Shown here piece by piece: positions 1 through 7,936 of a stretch of DNA of 30,314 nucleotides. The stretch lies in assembly GCA_964496575.1 (NCBI GenBank), contig CAZCAC010000105.1, positions 1 through 30,314 on the forward strand, written 5' to 3'. Under the pieces are notes generated by a model that was not told the DNA's origin, ran no database searches, and saw nothing but the letters and a program-made list of their open reading frames with translations. The position numbers and the translations under genes were made by a program. The first letter of the stretch is position 1; each line of letters starts with the position of its first letter. The stretch is from CAZCAC01 sp964496575 (GTDB taxonomy: Bacteria > Planctomycetota > UBA1135 > GCA-002686595).

Positions 1-25
1 CTGTGTCCTCTGTGTCCTCTGTGGT
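1..25. repeat. Short tandem repeat, 9-bp unit ctgtgtcct
   Basis: Two full copies of ctgtgtcct followed by a partial third (ctgtg) and gt. The repeat lies beyond the stop of the minus-strand propeller gene and may continue left of the window. The reverse complement reads as accacagaggacacagagg, a type of intergenic motif I recall from many environmental genomes. That link is memory only. Confidence 0.6.
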
Positions 26-68
26 TGATCTCTGGTTGTCCGAACCGAAGTGCTGCTGTGATGTCATC

Positions 69-83
69 GGCGCGACTAGCGCC
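69..83 (-). terminator. Weak hairpin downstream of the propeller gene
   Basis: ggcgc-gacta-gcgcc gives a 5-bp GC stem with a 5-nt loop, 15 bp past the minus-strand stop codon. There is no T-run, so a terminator role is only a possibility. Confidence 0.2.
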
Positions 84-97
84 AGTAGCTCCGGATG

Positions 98-3000
98 CTA
101 CAACCCCCGGTCCTCCACCTCGGCCTCGTACTCCTCGACCTCTTCCAGCTCCTCCACCTCGTAACGCTGTATCACATCGGGATGGTCGGGATCACCCTCG
201 ATCACCAGCGGCTGAGTCCACTTGCGGCCATCGACCTGCAGCACCACCTGGTACGTGCCGGGCGGCACGCGGCGGCCGCCGCGGTAGCGCCGCCGACGAC
301 CTTCCTCGGCCGTCGACCGCGCAGCGCGGCGCAGGTCCCAGGTAACGCTGTGCAATCCACGCTTGTTCTCCGCCTCCAGCGTCCGGACGATCTCGCCGCC
401 GGCGCCCAAGATCGAGAGGCTGAAGTCCTTCGCCTTCGAGCCGAGCCGGTAGACGATCTTGGCGTTCGAAGAGGGGTTCTGACCGACGAAGCGGCGGGTG
501 CCGCTCGGGCCGCGACTCGGCAGGTTGCGCAGCATCAGCGTCTTCTTCGGCCTGAAGAGCCAGTTCTCCGCCTCTTCCATCGACTCCCGCGTGTACTGCC
601 GGAGCGGCGTCGCGTCGAAGACCCACAGGCTGCGGCCGTGCGTGCCGACGACGATGTCACCCATCGTCGGATGCTGGGCGAAATCGTGGACCGAGACGGT
701 CGGCAGGTCCTTCATCTTGGCCCAGGAGATACCGCGGTCGAGGCTGACGTACGCGCCGAACTCGGTGCCGAGGTAGAGGACGTTCTCGTTCTCGATGTCC
801 TCGCGCAAGCACCGCGTCGAACCGCGAGGCAGCTTGCCGGACAGATCGCGCCAGGTTGCGCCCCAGTCCTCGCTGACGAAGATGAACGGGTCGTCGTGGT
901 TGGAGCGGTGACCGTCGATCGCGACGTAGACCCGTCCTTCCTCATGGCGCGAGGCCTCCAGGGAGCTGACCCACATCGGCTCGGGCAGGTGCTCGGCGAT
1001 CGTCGGCAGGCGCTTCTTCTCCTTCTTCTTCCTGGGCTTCTTCTCCTCGGTCTTCTCCTCCCTCGCGGGCTTCTCGGCCGCGGCCGCCTTGTCCCGCTTG
1101 GCCTCGAACTCGACCGTGAAGACGCCTTCACCGACCGAGAGCTCCCCGGCCATCGTCTCACCGGTCACGGTCGCCTCGATCGTGCCCGACATCTCGTCGC
1201 TGGAGAAGACGCACGTGAGCTTCTTCGTCTCGGCGTCATAGCTGATCTCGCTCAGCGACCCTTCACCGACGTCGGAGACCAGCTCGCCAGAGCGTTTGCC
1301 CTTCTCGTCCTTCTTGAAGGTCATCTCGAACTCCCCGCTCCCGGCGGGGACCTCGTCGGCGATCAGCTTGGCCGTCCAGTGGCCGCTGAGCGGGTCACCG
1401 GGCTCCGCGGCCGCGGTTTCCTCTTCGGCTTCCTCGGCCTCTTCTTCCGGATCCTCGCCGGTCAGGAGCTCGACCTCCTTCGCGCTGATCACGCCGTCGC
1501 CGTCGGTGTCGGCCTGGCCGAGGACCGCGAGCAATCGCTCGGGAACCTCGTCCTTCTCGACCTTGCCGTCGTCGTTCTTGTCGAGGCCTTCCAGCAGCTG
1601 GACCAGCACCGCGCCGCGTCGTTCGGCGACCTCGACGTGATCGAGCTCGGGCGGCGGCTGCAGGAGGTCCGTCCAGTTCTGCCCGCCGTCGCGGGTCACC
1701 CAGAGCGCGCCGTCGTCGGTTCCGACCCACAGGACGTCGGAATCGTGCGGTGACTCGGCCAGCGCGGTCGCGCTGCCTCGGTCGGTGAGCGTGATCTCCG
1801 GCGAGATGGCCTTCATGTCCGCACCGCGGTCCAGCGAGCGGAACACGTAGTTGCCCGCCGCGTAGAAGATCCGCGAGTTGTGGTGGGAGAGGAGGTACGG
1901 TGTCTCCCAGTTGAAGCGATTCCGCATGCCGCGCCGACGCTCCGGTCGCGCTCCACCCGATTCGCCGGTGCGCAGGTTGCGCCAGCCCATCGCTCCGCCC
2001 TGGCTCTCGTAGTAGACTTGGTCGGGATCGTTCGGATCGGTCAGGCAGAGGAAACCGTCGCCCCAGCCGACCATGAACCAGTCGGAGTTGATCGGGCCCG
2101 TGCTCGTCCGGGTGCGGTTCGGTCCACCCCAGGAGCCGTTGTCCTGCAGGCCGCCGTAGACTCGGTAGACGGGGCGATTGTCGGTGGTGACGTGGTAGAA
2201 CTGACCGATCGCCACGTGGTTGTGGTGATCCCAGTTCTTCATCCGGTCGTTGGTGACGTAGATCCCACCGTCGTTGCCGAGGATCATGTGACGACCGTCA
2301 CGGTGATCGATCCACAGCGCGTGGTGGTCGACGTGTACCCCGCGACCGCCACCGTCGCCGGTAAAGGTCTTGCCGCCGTCCTTCGAGCGCCAAAGCGAAG
2401 TTCCCAGCACGTAGACCCACTCGGGGTCGGTGGGGTCGATGCGGATCTGGCTGTAGTACATCGGCCGCGGGTTGAGGCTGTTGATGCGCTCCCAGCTGTC
2501 GCCGCCATCGGTGGACTTGTAGATACCGCCCATGTCGACGCTGCCCCGGCCCTGCTCGTCCTGCACGTTCTCGCGCTGGCCACCGAGGAAGGAGCTGTAC
2601 GGCGAACGCCCGCGCGAATCCTCCGCGTAGGTGTCGAACTCGATCTCGATCGTCATCAGCTCGCGCTCGCGCACCAGCTCGACAGTGACCTTGTCGCCCG
2701 CCTTGTGCTTGCGGATCGTCCGCATCAGGTCCTCGTAGCCGAGGATACGGTGGTCGTCGATGGCGAGCACGATGTCACCCTTCTTCAGGCCCGCCTTCTC
2801 CGCCGGACCTTCCTTGGTGATGTTGGTCAGCCGCGCGCCCACGTCGGCGTTCTCGCCCGACATCCCCATGTAGGCGGCGTCGTCGGGGAGCTTGCCGATT
2901 CGCTCCGTCTCGATGACGGCCATGAGAATCGACGGGTCGGCGCGGTGATAGTCGATGCCGATCCGCCCCATCTCCACGCGCGGGAGGCCGTTGGTCAGCT

Positions 3001-3790
3001 TGACCCACGTCTGTCCACCGTCGCGGGTGCGGTAGATCCCGCTGCCCGGTCCCCAGTTCTTCGATGGTGAGTTGGTGTCGAAGCCGTCGCGCTCGCGTTC
3101 GTAGAACGCCACGACCAGCGTGTCCGGTTCGGTGGGATGCATGTCGACGTCGATTACCCCGGCCTTCTCGTCGATGTAGAGGATCCGCTCCCAGTTCTCG
3201 CCTCCGTCCGTGGTCTTGTAGAGGCCGCGCTCCTCGTTGGTGCCGTACAGTCGGCCGAGCGAGCCGACGTAGACGATGTCGGGGTTCTCCGGGTGGATGG
3301 CGATGCGTCCGGTCTGGAAGGTCTCCTTCAGCCCCATGTTCTTCCACGTCTCGCCGCCGTCGGTCGACTTGTAGACGCCATCGCCGTAGGAGACGGAGTT
3401 CCGCGGGTTTGCCTCTCCCGTGCCGACCCAGACGATCTTCGGATCGGAAGGCGCGACGGCGACGTGACCGATCGACACGGTGTTCTCGTGGTCGAACTGG
3501 TGCTCGTACGTGGTGCCGCCGTTGGTCGTCTTCAACAGCCCGCCCGAAGCGGTCGCGATCCAGTAGTGATTCGGGTCGTCGCGGGTCACCGCGATGGCGA
3601 CGCAGCGTCCACCCATGTTGGCGGGACCGATCGAGCGCCACTCGATCGGCTTCATCCAGTCTGAGTCGAGCCGGAACTTCTCCTCCTCCTCGTCGGCGGG
3701 GGCGGGCCCACTCATCACCAGGGGCTCGGCGAGAGGGGCGATACAGAGGGCCGCGGGAAAGAGGTACAGCAGGGTGCGACTGGTTTTCAT
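98..3790 (-). CDS. Secreted Vps10/BNR-type beta-propeller protein with inserted PDZ, EF-hand and beta-rich domains
   Basis: 1230 aa. The start at 3790 is chosen because MKTSRTLLYLFPAALCIAPL is a signal peptide; the frame is open to 3943 upstream. BNR/Asp-box motifs (for example KSTDGGETW, KTTDGGENW, RTRDGGQTW) recur at about 85-270, 420-480, 690-710 and 970-1025, the pattern of sortilin/Vps10 'glycosyl hydrolase' propellers. Insertions break the propeller: a PDZ-like domain at about 303-386; two EF-hand calcium loops (LDKNDDGKVEKDE at 736, ADTDGDGVISAKE at 760); an acidic linker at 780-797; a beta-rich domain at 798-899; and a Lys/Glu-rich stretch at 900-926. A FlgD-like Ig domain (about 1105-1200) and an acidic tail end the protein. 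It is probably extracytoplasmic and binds proteins or calcium. The ligand is unknown and enzymatic activity is not evident. No Shine-Dalgarno is seen before the start. A terminator candidate separates it from the upstream crotonase gene, so it may have its own promoter within 3791-3944. Confidence 0.88.
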   Translation of the reverse strand: MKTSRTLLYLFPAALCIAPLAEPLVMSGPAPADEEEEKFRLDSDWMKPIEWRSIGPANMGGRCVAIAVTRDDPNHYWIATASGGLLKTTNGGTTYEHQFDHENTVSIGHVAVAPSDPKIVWVGTGEANPRNSVSYGDGVYKSTDGGETWKNMGLKETFQTGRIAIHPENPDIVYVGSLGRLYGTNEERGLYKTTDGGENWERILYIDEKAGVIDVDMHPTEPDTLVVAFYERERDGFDTNSPSKNWGPGSGIYRTRDGGQTWVKLTNGLPRVEMGRIGIDYHRADPSILMAVIETERIGKLPDDAAYMGMSGENADVGARLTNITKEGPAEKAGLKKGDIVLAIDDHRILGYEDLMRTIRKHKAGDKVTVELVRERELMTIEIEFDTYAEDSRGRSPYSSFLGGQRENVQDEQGRGSVDMGGIYKSTDGGDSWERINSLNPRPMYYSQIRIDPTDPEWVYVLGTSLWRSKDGGKTFTGDGGGRGVHVDHHALWIDHRDGRHMILGNDGGIYVTNDRMKNWDHHNHVAIGQFYHVTTDNRPVYRVYGGLQDNGSWGGPNRTRTSTGPINSDWFMVGWGDGFLCLTDPNDPDQVYYESQGGAMGWRNLRTGESGGARPERRRGMRNRFNWETPYLLSHHNSRIFYAAGNYVFRSLDRGADMKAISPEITLTDRGSATALAESPHDSDVLWVGTDDGALWVTRDGGQNWTDLLQPPPELDHVEVAERRGAVLVQLLEGLDKNDDGKVEKDEVPERLLAVLGQADTDGDGVISAKEVELLTGEDPEEEAEEAEEETAAAEPGDPLSGHWTAKLIADEVPAGSGEFEMTFKKDEKGKRSGELVSDVGEGSLSEISYDAETKKLTCVFSSDEMSGTIEATVTGETMAGELSVGEGVFTVEFEAKRDKAAAAEKPAREEKTEEKKPRKKKEKKRLPTIAEHLPEPMWVSSLEASRHEEGRVYVAIDGHRSNHDDPFIFVSEDWGATWRDLSGKLPRGSTRCLREDIENENVLYLGTEFGAYVSLDRGISWAKMKDLPTVSVHDFAQHPTMGDIVVGTHGRSLWVFDATPLRQYTRESMEEAENWLFRPKKTLMLRNLPSRGPSGTRRFVGQNPSSNAKIVYRLGSKAKDFSLSILGAGGEIVRTLEAENKRGLHSVTWDLRRAARSTAEEGRRRRYRGGRRVPPGTYQVVLQVDGRKWTQPLVIEGDPDHPDVIQRYEVEELEEVEEYEAEVEDRGL

Positions 3791-3944
3791 GGCTGCGGAT
3801 CCGGGCAGGAGAGGGTTCCGAGGAGCGGTTGCGCGGCGAAGAGAGGGCCGTTTCGAACCTCGGAGGGATAGAGCGGAAACCTGAGGGGTCTCCAACCAAG
3901 CTAGGGAGATGTCCCAAAGCCGACAAGGCGCCCCGCGAGGCATG

Positions 3945-3983
3945 ACGAAACCGAAACACTCCGATTCCGGATCCGGTGGAGTG
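3945..3983 (-). terminator. Probable intrinsic terminator of the crotonase gene
   Basis: Starting 20 bp past the minus-strand stop at 4004, cactcc (3957-3962) pairs with ggagtg (3978-3983) around an inner ccggatccgg palindrome (3967-3976). On the minus strand the hairpin is followed by a T-rich stretch, tttcggtttcgt (3945-3956). Hairpin plus T-rich tail fits rho-independent termination, though the T-tract is interrupted. Confidence 0.45.
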
Positions 3984-4003
3984 GAGAGGCAGCCCGCCGG
4001 CGC

Positions 4004-4795
4004 TCAGCGCCCCTGGAAGCTCGCCTTGCGCTTCTCCCGGATCGCGGCGATCCCCTCTCCGGCGTCGGCAGTGCGGAAGGTCATGGCCTGTGCCGCGCTC
4101 TCCACCTCGAGGCTCTCTTCGAGCGTTCGCCGCTCGCCGCCACGCAACGTCTCCTTTACGGCGGCAACCGCGATCGGTGCGTTGTCGCAAATCGAGCTCG
4201 CGAGCTGCTCGACGATGCTCTCGAAGTCGTCGCCAGCGATGTGATTGACCAGTCCAATCGCGAGTGCCTCTTCCGCTTCGACCAGGCGACCGGTGTACAG
4301 GAGCTCGGCGGCCTTCGCCTTTCCGACCAGCCGCGGCAGGTTCCAGGTTCCACCCATGCCGGGGTGGATGCCGAGGCGCACGAAGGTCATGCCGACCTTG
4401 GCCTTCTCGTGCATCACGCGCAGGTCCGCGCCGAGGGCAAAGCAGAGACCTGCACCGATCGCGTGTCCGTTGATAGCGGCGATCGTCGGCACGCGTAGCT
4501 CGCCGATCGAGAGGAAGAGGCGATAGAAGTTGCCCTCGCCGCCCAGCCCTTCGCGCTCACCCTCGTTCCCCGCTTCGTGAGCGAGGTTCGCGAGGTCGGC
4601 GCCGGAGCAGAAGGCACGACCGGCGCCGCGGATGATCGCGACGCGGGCCGTGTCGTTCGCGTTGATCTGCTCGACCGCGGCGCGCACCTCCGCGCCCATC
4701 GCCGGTGTCATCGCGTTGCGCTGGTCGGGGCGATTCAGGGTGATGCGAGCGATGCCGCTCTCCTCGATGACGAACTCGATGTTCTCGAAGGGCAT
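4004..4795 (-). CDS. Enoyl-CoA hydratase/isomerase (crotonase) family protein
   Basis: 263 aa, the usual family length, cytoplasmic, no signal peptide. Family motifs: GAGRAFCSGADLANL and AAINGHAIGAGLCFALGADL (oxyanion-hole segments), HPGMGGTWNLPRLVG, and AAELLYTGRLVEAEEALAIG. Aligned by eye with mitochondrial enoyl-CoA hydratase, the first catalytic Glu (in QPEILLG) is replaced by Phe (MTFVRLG), while the second Glu (in AMEMVLTG) is kept in AAELLYTG. That pattern suits an enoyl-CoA isomerase or another crotonase reaction better than classical hydration; the substrate cannot be named. The gene starts 24 bp after the sulfatase-like gene's stop on the same strand, so the two are probably co-transcribed, although they share no obvious pathway. 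No clear Shine-Dalgarno is seen. Confidence 0.9.
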   Translation of the reverse strand: MPFENIEFVIEESGIARITLNRPDQRNAMTPAMGAEVRAAVEQINANDTARVAIIRGAGRAFCSGADLANLAHEAGNEGEREGLGGEGNFYRLFLSIGELRVPTIAAINGHAIGAGLCFALGADLRVMHEKAKVGMTFVRLGIHPGMGGTWNLPRLVGKAKAAELLYTGRLVEAEEALAIGLVNHIAGDDFESIVEQLASSICDNAPIAVAAVKETLRGGERRTLEESLEVESAAQAMTFRTADAGEGIAAIREKRKASFQGR

Positions 4796-4819
4796 GGGGA
4801 TTCCGTCAGGGGAATGGAC

Positions 4820-6472
4820 CTACTTCTGCGGCGGGGGGAAGGCTCTCAGCGGCGGGGCGCGCATCGCATTCGTGGCCCCCGAGGTGTAGCCGAGCTCGTC
4901 CAGCATGATGCGCTCCTCGGCGCTCTTGCGCGGACCGTAGCGATCGCCGAGAGGCGAGTGGGGCACCGACTGGAAGCCGGTCTCGCTGCCCTCGAAGTCC
5001 TCGCGGAAGGCGGCGATCGCCTCGGCGTAGCGTGGATCGTCGGCGGCGAGAGCGTTCTTCTCCAGCGGATCCTCCCGCCGATCGAAGACGAGGAACGCGG
5101 GACGGCTCGCGGTCCCCGTTCGCTGCTGAACGAGGATCCCTTGCGGCCCGGAACCCTGGCGCGCCGGGTCGAGGCGGCGGATCACCGTATAGCGACCGTC
5201 GCGCCAGGCGTCCTGGATGTTCGGCCCGCCGCCCTCCTGGTAGTAGATCCGTCCCAGCGCACCTCGCCCGTCGTCCTCGCCCTCGAGCAGCGGCCGCAGC
5301 GAGCTGCCCTCCGCGTGGGGGAGCGGCTTCAATCCGGCGTAGTCGAGTAGCGTTGGCGCGACGTCATAGATCCGCGCGATGCCATCCACCCGCGCGCCGC
5401 TCGTCGCCGCGCCGGGAACACGAACGATCAGCGGCACGCGCAGCTGCTCGGCGTAGAGCGTCGAGCGGTGCCCGATCGAGCCGCGCTCGAAGAACTCGTC
5501 GCCGTGGTCGGAGACGACGGCCACGATGGTGTTCTCCCAGCGGCCGGAGGCCTTCAGCTTGTCGATGATGACTCCGATGTGGCGGTCGACCCAGTGGATC
5601 TCCGCCTCGTACAGCGCCTGGATGTGCTGGAGGTCGCGGTCGGAGAGTTTTCGTGTACGCGGCGGTTTCGGGTCGCGCACCAGCGGGTTGGTGATCCAGT
5701 CGAGGCCGGTGACCTTCCCCTGGTAGTCGGGATCGAACTTCCTGCCGAGCCCCGGCTCCGCCGCTTCGGGAATGTGGTCGTAGTGGGCGTCGAAGTAGTG
5801 GAGGAAGAGGAAGAAGGGCTCGTCGTCCAGCTGGTCGAGGAAGCTCTCCGCCATCTCGTTCACCCGCGGCGAGGTGACGTCGATGTGGCTGATGCGATCG
5901 GTCATCGCGGCGAGGAGCTCCGCGTTCATCTGCAGCTGGCCGTCGGTGGTGAAGCGCTGGGTCCACTGCTTCAGGCGGGCGGCCTTCTCCTCGGGGGTCG
6001 CCATTCCTGAGCGGTAGCCCTCGAAGCCGTCGTCGAAGCCGTACTTCGGGTCGAGGTAGGGGCCGCTGAAGAAGCCCGCGGTTTCGTAGCCCGCGTCCCG
6101 AAAGCTCGCCGCGAGCGTCCGGTGCAGCGGGTCACGCCGGAAGTCGTCGATCTCCACGCCGTGCCAGCGGTCGCTCATCCCGGTCATCAGCGCGACGTGC
6201 GCGGGCAGCGTCCAGCTGGAGGTGGTCAGCGCGTCGTCGAAGACAGCTCCCTCGCGGGCGAGCGCGTCGAGATTGGGACTGACCTCCACGTCCTTGGCGA
6301 AGAGCGGCTCGCGGCCGTGGACCCCGAGGTAGTCCCGCCGCAGCGAGTCGATGCTGATCAGGAGGACGTTGGGCTTCGGCGTGGAGTCGCCGCCGGTGCA
6401 GACGAAGAAGCCGGCGATCGCGAGAATGAGGAACGCCAGGAGAAGGGCGGGCAGGAGACGGGAACGGCGCAT
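4820..6472 (-). CDS. Membrane-anchored sulfatase / alkaline-phosphatase-superfamily protein with Thr at the nucleophile position
   Basis: 550 aa from ATG 6472, chosen because MRRSRLLPALLLAFLILAIA then forms an N-terminal membrane anchor or signal; an upstream in-frame GTG (6508) would sit inside the inverted repeat. Superfamily motifs: PNVLLISIDSLRRD (metal ligand D42), the SSWTLPAHVALMTG block, and SDHGDEF near residue 340. In formylglycine sulfatases the last-named block reads C/S-x-P-x-R; here it is T88-L-P90-A-H92, so a Cys/Ser precursor and the Arg are both absent. Thr is the nucleophile in phosphoethanolamine transferases and lipoteichoic-acid synthases of the same superfamily, so sulfatase activity should not be assumed. 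The active domain is predicted outside the cytoplasmic membrane. The gene is followed 24 bp later by the crotonase gene. A long inverted repeat lies just upstream. Confidence 0.88.
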   Translation of the reverse strand: MRRSRLLPALLLAFLILAIAGFFVCTGGDSTPKPNVLLISIDSLRRDYLGVHGREPLFAKDVEVSPNLDALAREGAVFDDALTTSSWTLPAHVALMTGMSDRWHGVEIDDFRRDPLHRTLAASFRDAGYETAGFFSGPYLDPKYGFDDGFEGYRSGMATPEEKAARLKQWTQRFTTDGQLQMNAELLAAMTDRISHIDVTSPRVNEMAESFLDQLDDEPFFLFLHYFDAHYDHIPEAAEPGLGRKFDPDYQGKVTGLDWITNPLVRDPKPPRTRKLSDRDLQHIQALYEAEIHWVDRHIGVIIDKLKASGRWENTIVAVVSDHGDEFFERGSIGHRSTLYAEQLRVPLIVRVPGAATSGARVDGIARIYDVAPTLLDYAGLKPLPHAEGSSLRPLLEGEDDGRGALGRIYYQEGGGPNIQDAWRDGRYTVIRRLDPARQGSGPQGILVQQRTGTASRPAFLVFDRREDPLEKNALAADDPRYAEAIAAFREDFEGSETGFQSVPHSPLGDRYGPRKSAEERIMLDELGYTSGATNAMRAPPLRAFPPPQK

Positions 6473-6485
6473 CGCGGAAGGATAC

Positions 6486-6580
6486 GGAACCGCGATCATC
6501 TCCACCACTCTCGCTCTCCCCGCCCCACGTCACCGGCCTGGGGCGGGGAGAGCGAGAGTGATGGAGATGGTCGCGGTTCC
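6486..6580. repeat. 42-bp near-perfect inverted repeat with 11-nt loop
   Basis: Arms 6486-6527 and 6539-6580 match at 40 of 42 positions by my count and surround the loop cgtcaccggcc. The repeat starts 5 bp past the stop of the small secreted-protein gene (6585) and ends 13 bp before the sulfatase start. No T-run follows, so it is longer than, and unlike, a normal intrinsic terminator. It may act as a transcript-end or mRNA-stabilising hairpin, or be a small palindromic mobile element. No transposase is nearby. Confidence 0.9.
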
Positions 6581-6584
6581 GCAA

Positions 6585-7631
6585 TCACGGCGCCCAGGTG
6601 ATCATGTACCCGTTCGAGGTGTTGCTCTCCGTGCTGCAGGGCGAGCCGCCCACGTCGCGGAACCACCACTGGTAATAGAGAGTCTCGCCGGCCGAGATCG
6701 GGTGACCGAAGGCCGCCGAGCGAGCGCTGATCACCGCCGGACTCGAGTCGGCGTGGCCGGTGGCGTCGGTCGCCTTGACCTTGAGGCGAATCAGGCCTCC
6801 ACCGGCACAGCGAATCCCGTCGCCGAGGAAGGCGCTGCCACCCTCCAGGTTGTTGTTGGCCTGGAAGAACAGGGTGGAGTTGGAGATCGGGCCCCGGTCG
6901 CCCAGCAAGGCCAGCGTATCCTCGGTCACGCTGGCCGTACCACTGCCGGAGAGCACCGCGCCCGCCGCGGAGTCATCGTGCTGGCAGCCGCCCAGCGGGA
7001 CGGTGCCGTCGTTGTCGTTGCCGCAGGGGCAGGGGTTGCCGGAGACCGGATTGCCGAAGCAGTAGGGCACGCCGGGTTCTCCGCCGAGGTCGTAGCGCTG
7101 CCAGTAGGGTGCATTGGTGGACGGACTCCCGGAAAACTGCGGGGGACCCGGGAAGGTGCTGAAGGCGCCCTTTCGAGCGTGGTAGGTCATCGTCCCGGAG
7201 CCGTAGTCAAAGTACAGGGGGCCACCGGGCATCGTGTTCGAGTAGAAGTACGTGACCGGCTGATCCCAGAACCCGCCCAGCCAGTAGAACTTGCCGACAC
7301 TCAGCGGGACGTCCATCACCGGGCTGTCGAAGTAGCCGGTACCACCAGCGACTTGCTGCGTGATCTCGAAGACCTTGTCGAAGGTCCCGTCGAAGGCGTC
7401 GCTCTCGTAGACGGCCCAGAGCAAGTTCGTGTTGGCGGGCACGTTCTCCAGATACAGACCTATCCCCGCGCAGGCCACGGGTGAATCCACGCTGACCACG
7501 TTGCCCTTGCTGTGACTGTTGCCGGTGCTCGAATCGTCCGAATTCTCGCCCATGACGACCACGTCGGCCGACGCGGGACCGACCAGCACGCTCAAGGCGG
7601 CGAGACCGAGCAGACGACTACTTGCGTTCAT
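6585..7631 (-). CDS. Secreted Cys-rich protein with planctomycete-type C-terminal domain, function unknown
   Basis: 348 aa. The start at 7631 is supported by a Shine-Dalgarno (aaggagag, 6 nt upstream of ATG) and a clear signal peptide, MNASSRLLGLAALSVLVGPASA. The N-terminal half (about 25-180) is beta-rich with no family I recognise. Next comes a Cys-rich junction, VPYCFGNPVSGNPCPCGNDN...GGCQHDD, then a domain containing LFFQANNNLEGGSAFLGDGIRCAGGG and YYQWWFRD. I recall this arrangement as common among uncharacterised secreted proteins of some Planctomycetota. The ending resembles that of the two Kelch proteins at 24890-27693 (QYWSRDPGF / QYWGRDPGF), so these three may share a surface or export context. 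No catalytic motif is visible. Confidence 0.85.
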   Translation of the reverse strand: MNASSRLLGLAALSVLVGPASADVVVMGENSDDSSTGNSHSKGNVVSVDSPVACAGIGLYLENVPANTNLLWAVYESDAFDGTFDKVFEITQQVAGGTGYFDSPVMDVPLSVGKFYWLGGFWDQPVTYFYSNTMPGGPLYFDYGSGTMTYHARKGAFSTFPGPPQFSGSPSTNAPYWQRYDLGGEPGVPYCFGNPVSGNPCPCGNDNDGTVPLGGCQHDDSAAGAVLSGSGTASVTEDTLALLGDRGPISNSTLFFQANNNLEGGSAFLGDGIRCAGGGLIRLKVKATDATGHADSSPAVISARSAAFGHPISAGETLYYQWWFRDVGGSPCSTESNTSNGYMITWAP

Positions 7632-7936
7632 GTGTTCTCTCCTTTGGCGAAGCCGGACCAGGGAAGCTCGAATCGCAGTCTCGATCTGGAGGGGATTCTC
7701 CCCGCATCGGCAGCTGTTCAGGCCGTGCGTTCCGCGATCCATCCAACTCCTTGGTACCCGCGTTGCTTCGTTTTGGCAACCGTGGAGCCTCCCAAGGGTA
7801 CGGTACCCGCTGGACCGGGCCATCCAGGGTCTGTCGAATGGCTTGATTCCGCCTCTCGACGAACGGGACGCCCGGCCCGTTCGAATCCCCGGACTCGACC
7901 TGGGCACCGTTTGCCCGGCACCGTATCCTCCCGCTC
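7632..7936. promoter_or_regulatory. Divergent intergenic region with palindromes and a REP-like motif
   Basis: These 305 bp separate divergently transcribed genes and must contain both promoters; no clear -35/-10 pair stands out. They hold a 13-bp palindrome gggtacggtaccc (7796-7808), an inverted repeat cgaacggg-8 nt-cccgttcg (7860-7883), and a small hairpin gggca-ccgtt-tgccc (7902-7916) joined to ggcaccgtatcctcccg (7917-7933). The last motif recurs next to the hairpins at 18278 and 21155. The palindromes could be operators, but no regulator gene is adjacent. Confidence 0.4.

Noticed and set aside
95..3664. Long plus-strand open frames opposite the propeller gene
   Set aside because: Their translations are Arg/Val/Leu/Asp-rich with no domains, and they mirror codon bias of the minus-strand gene, which has clear BNR, PDZ and EF-hand motifs.
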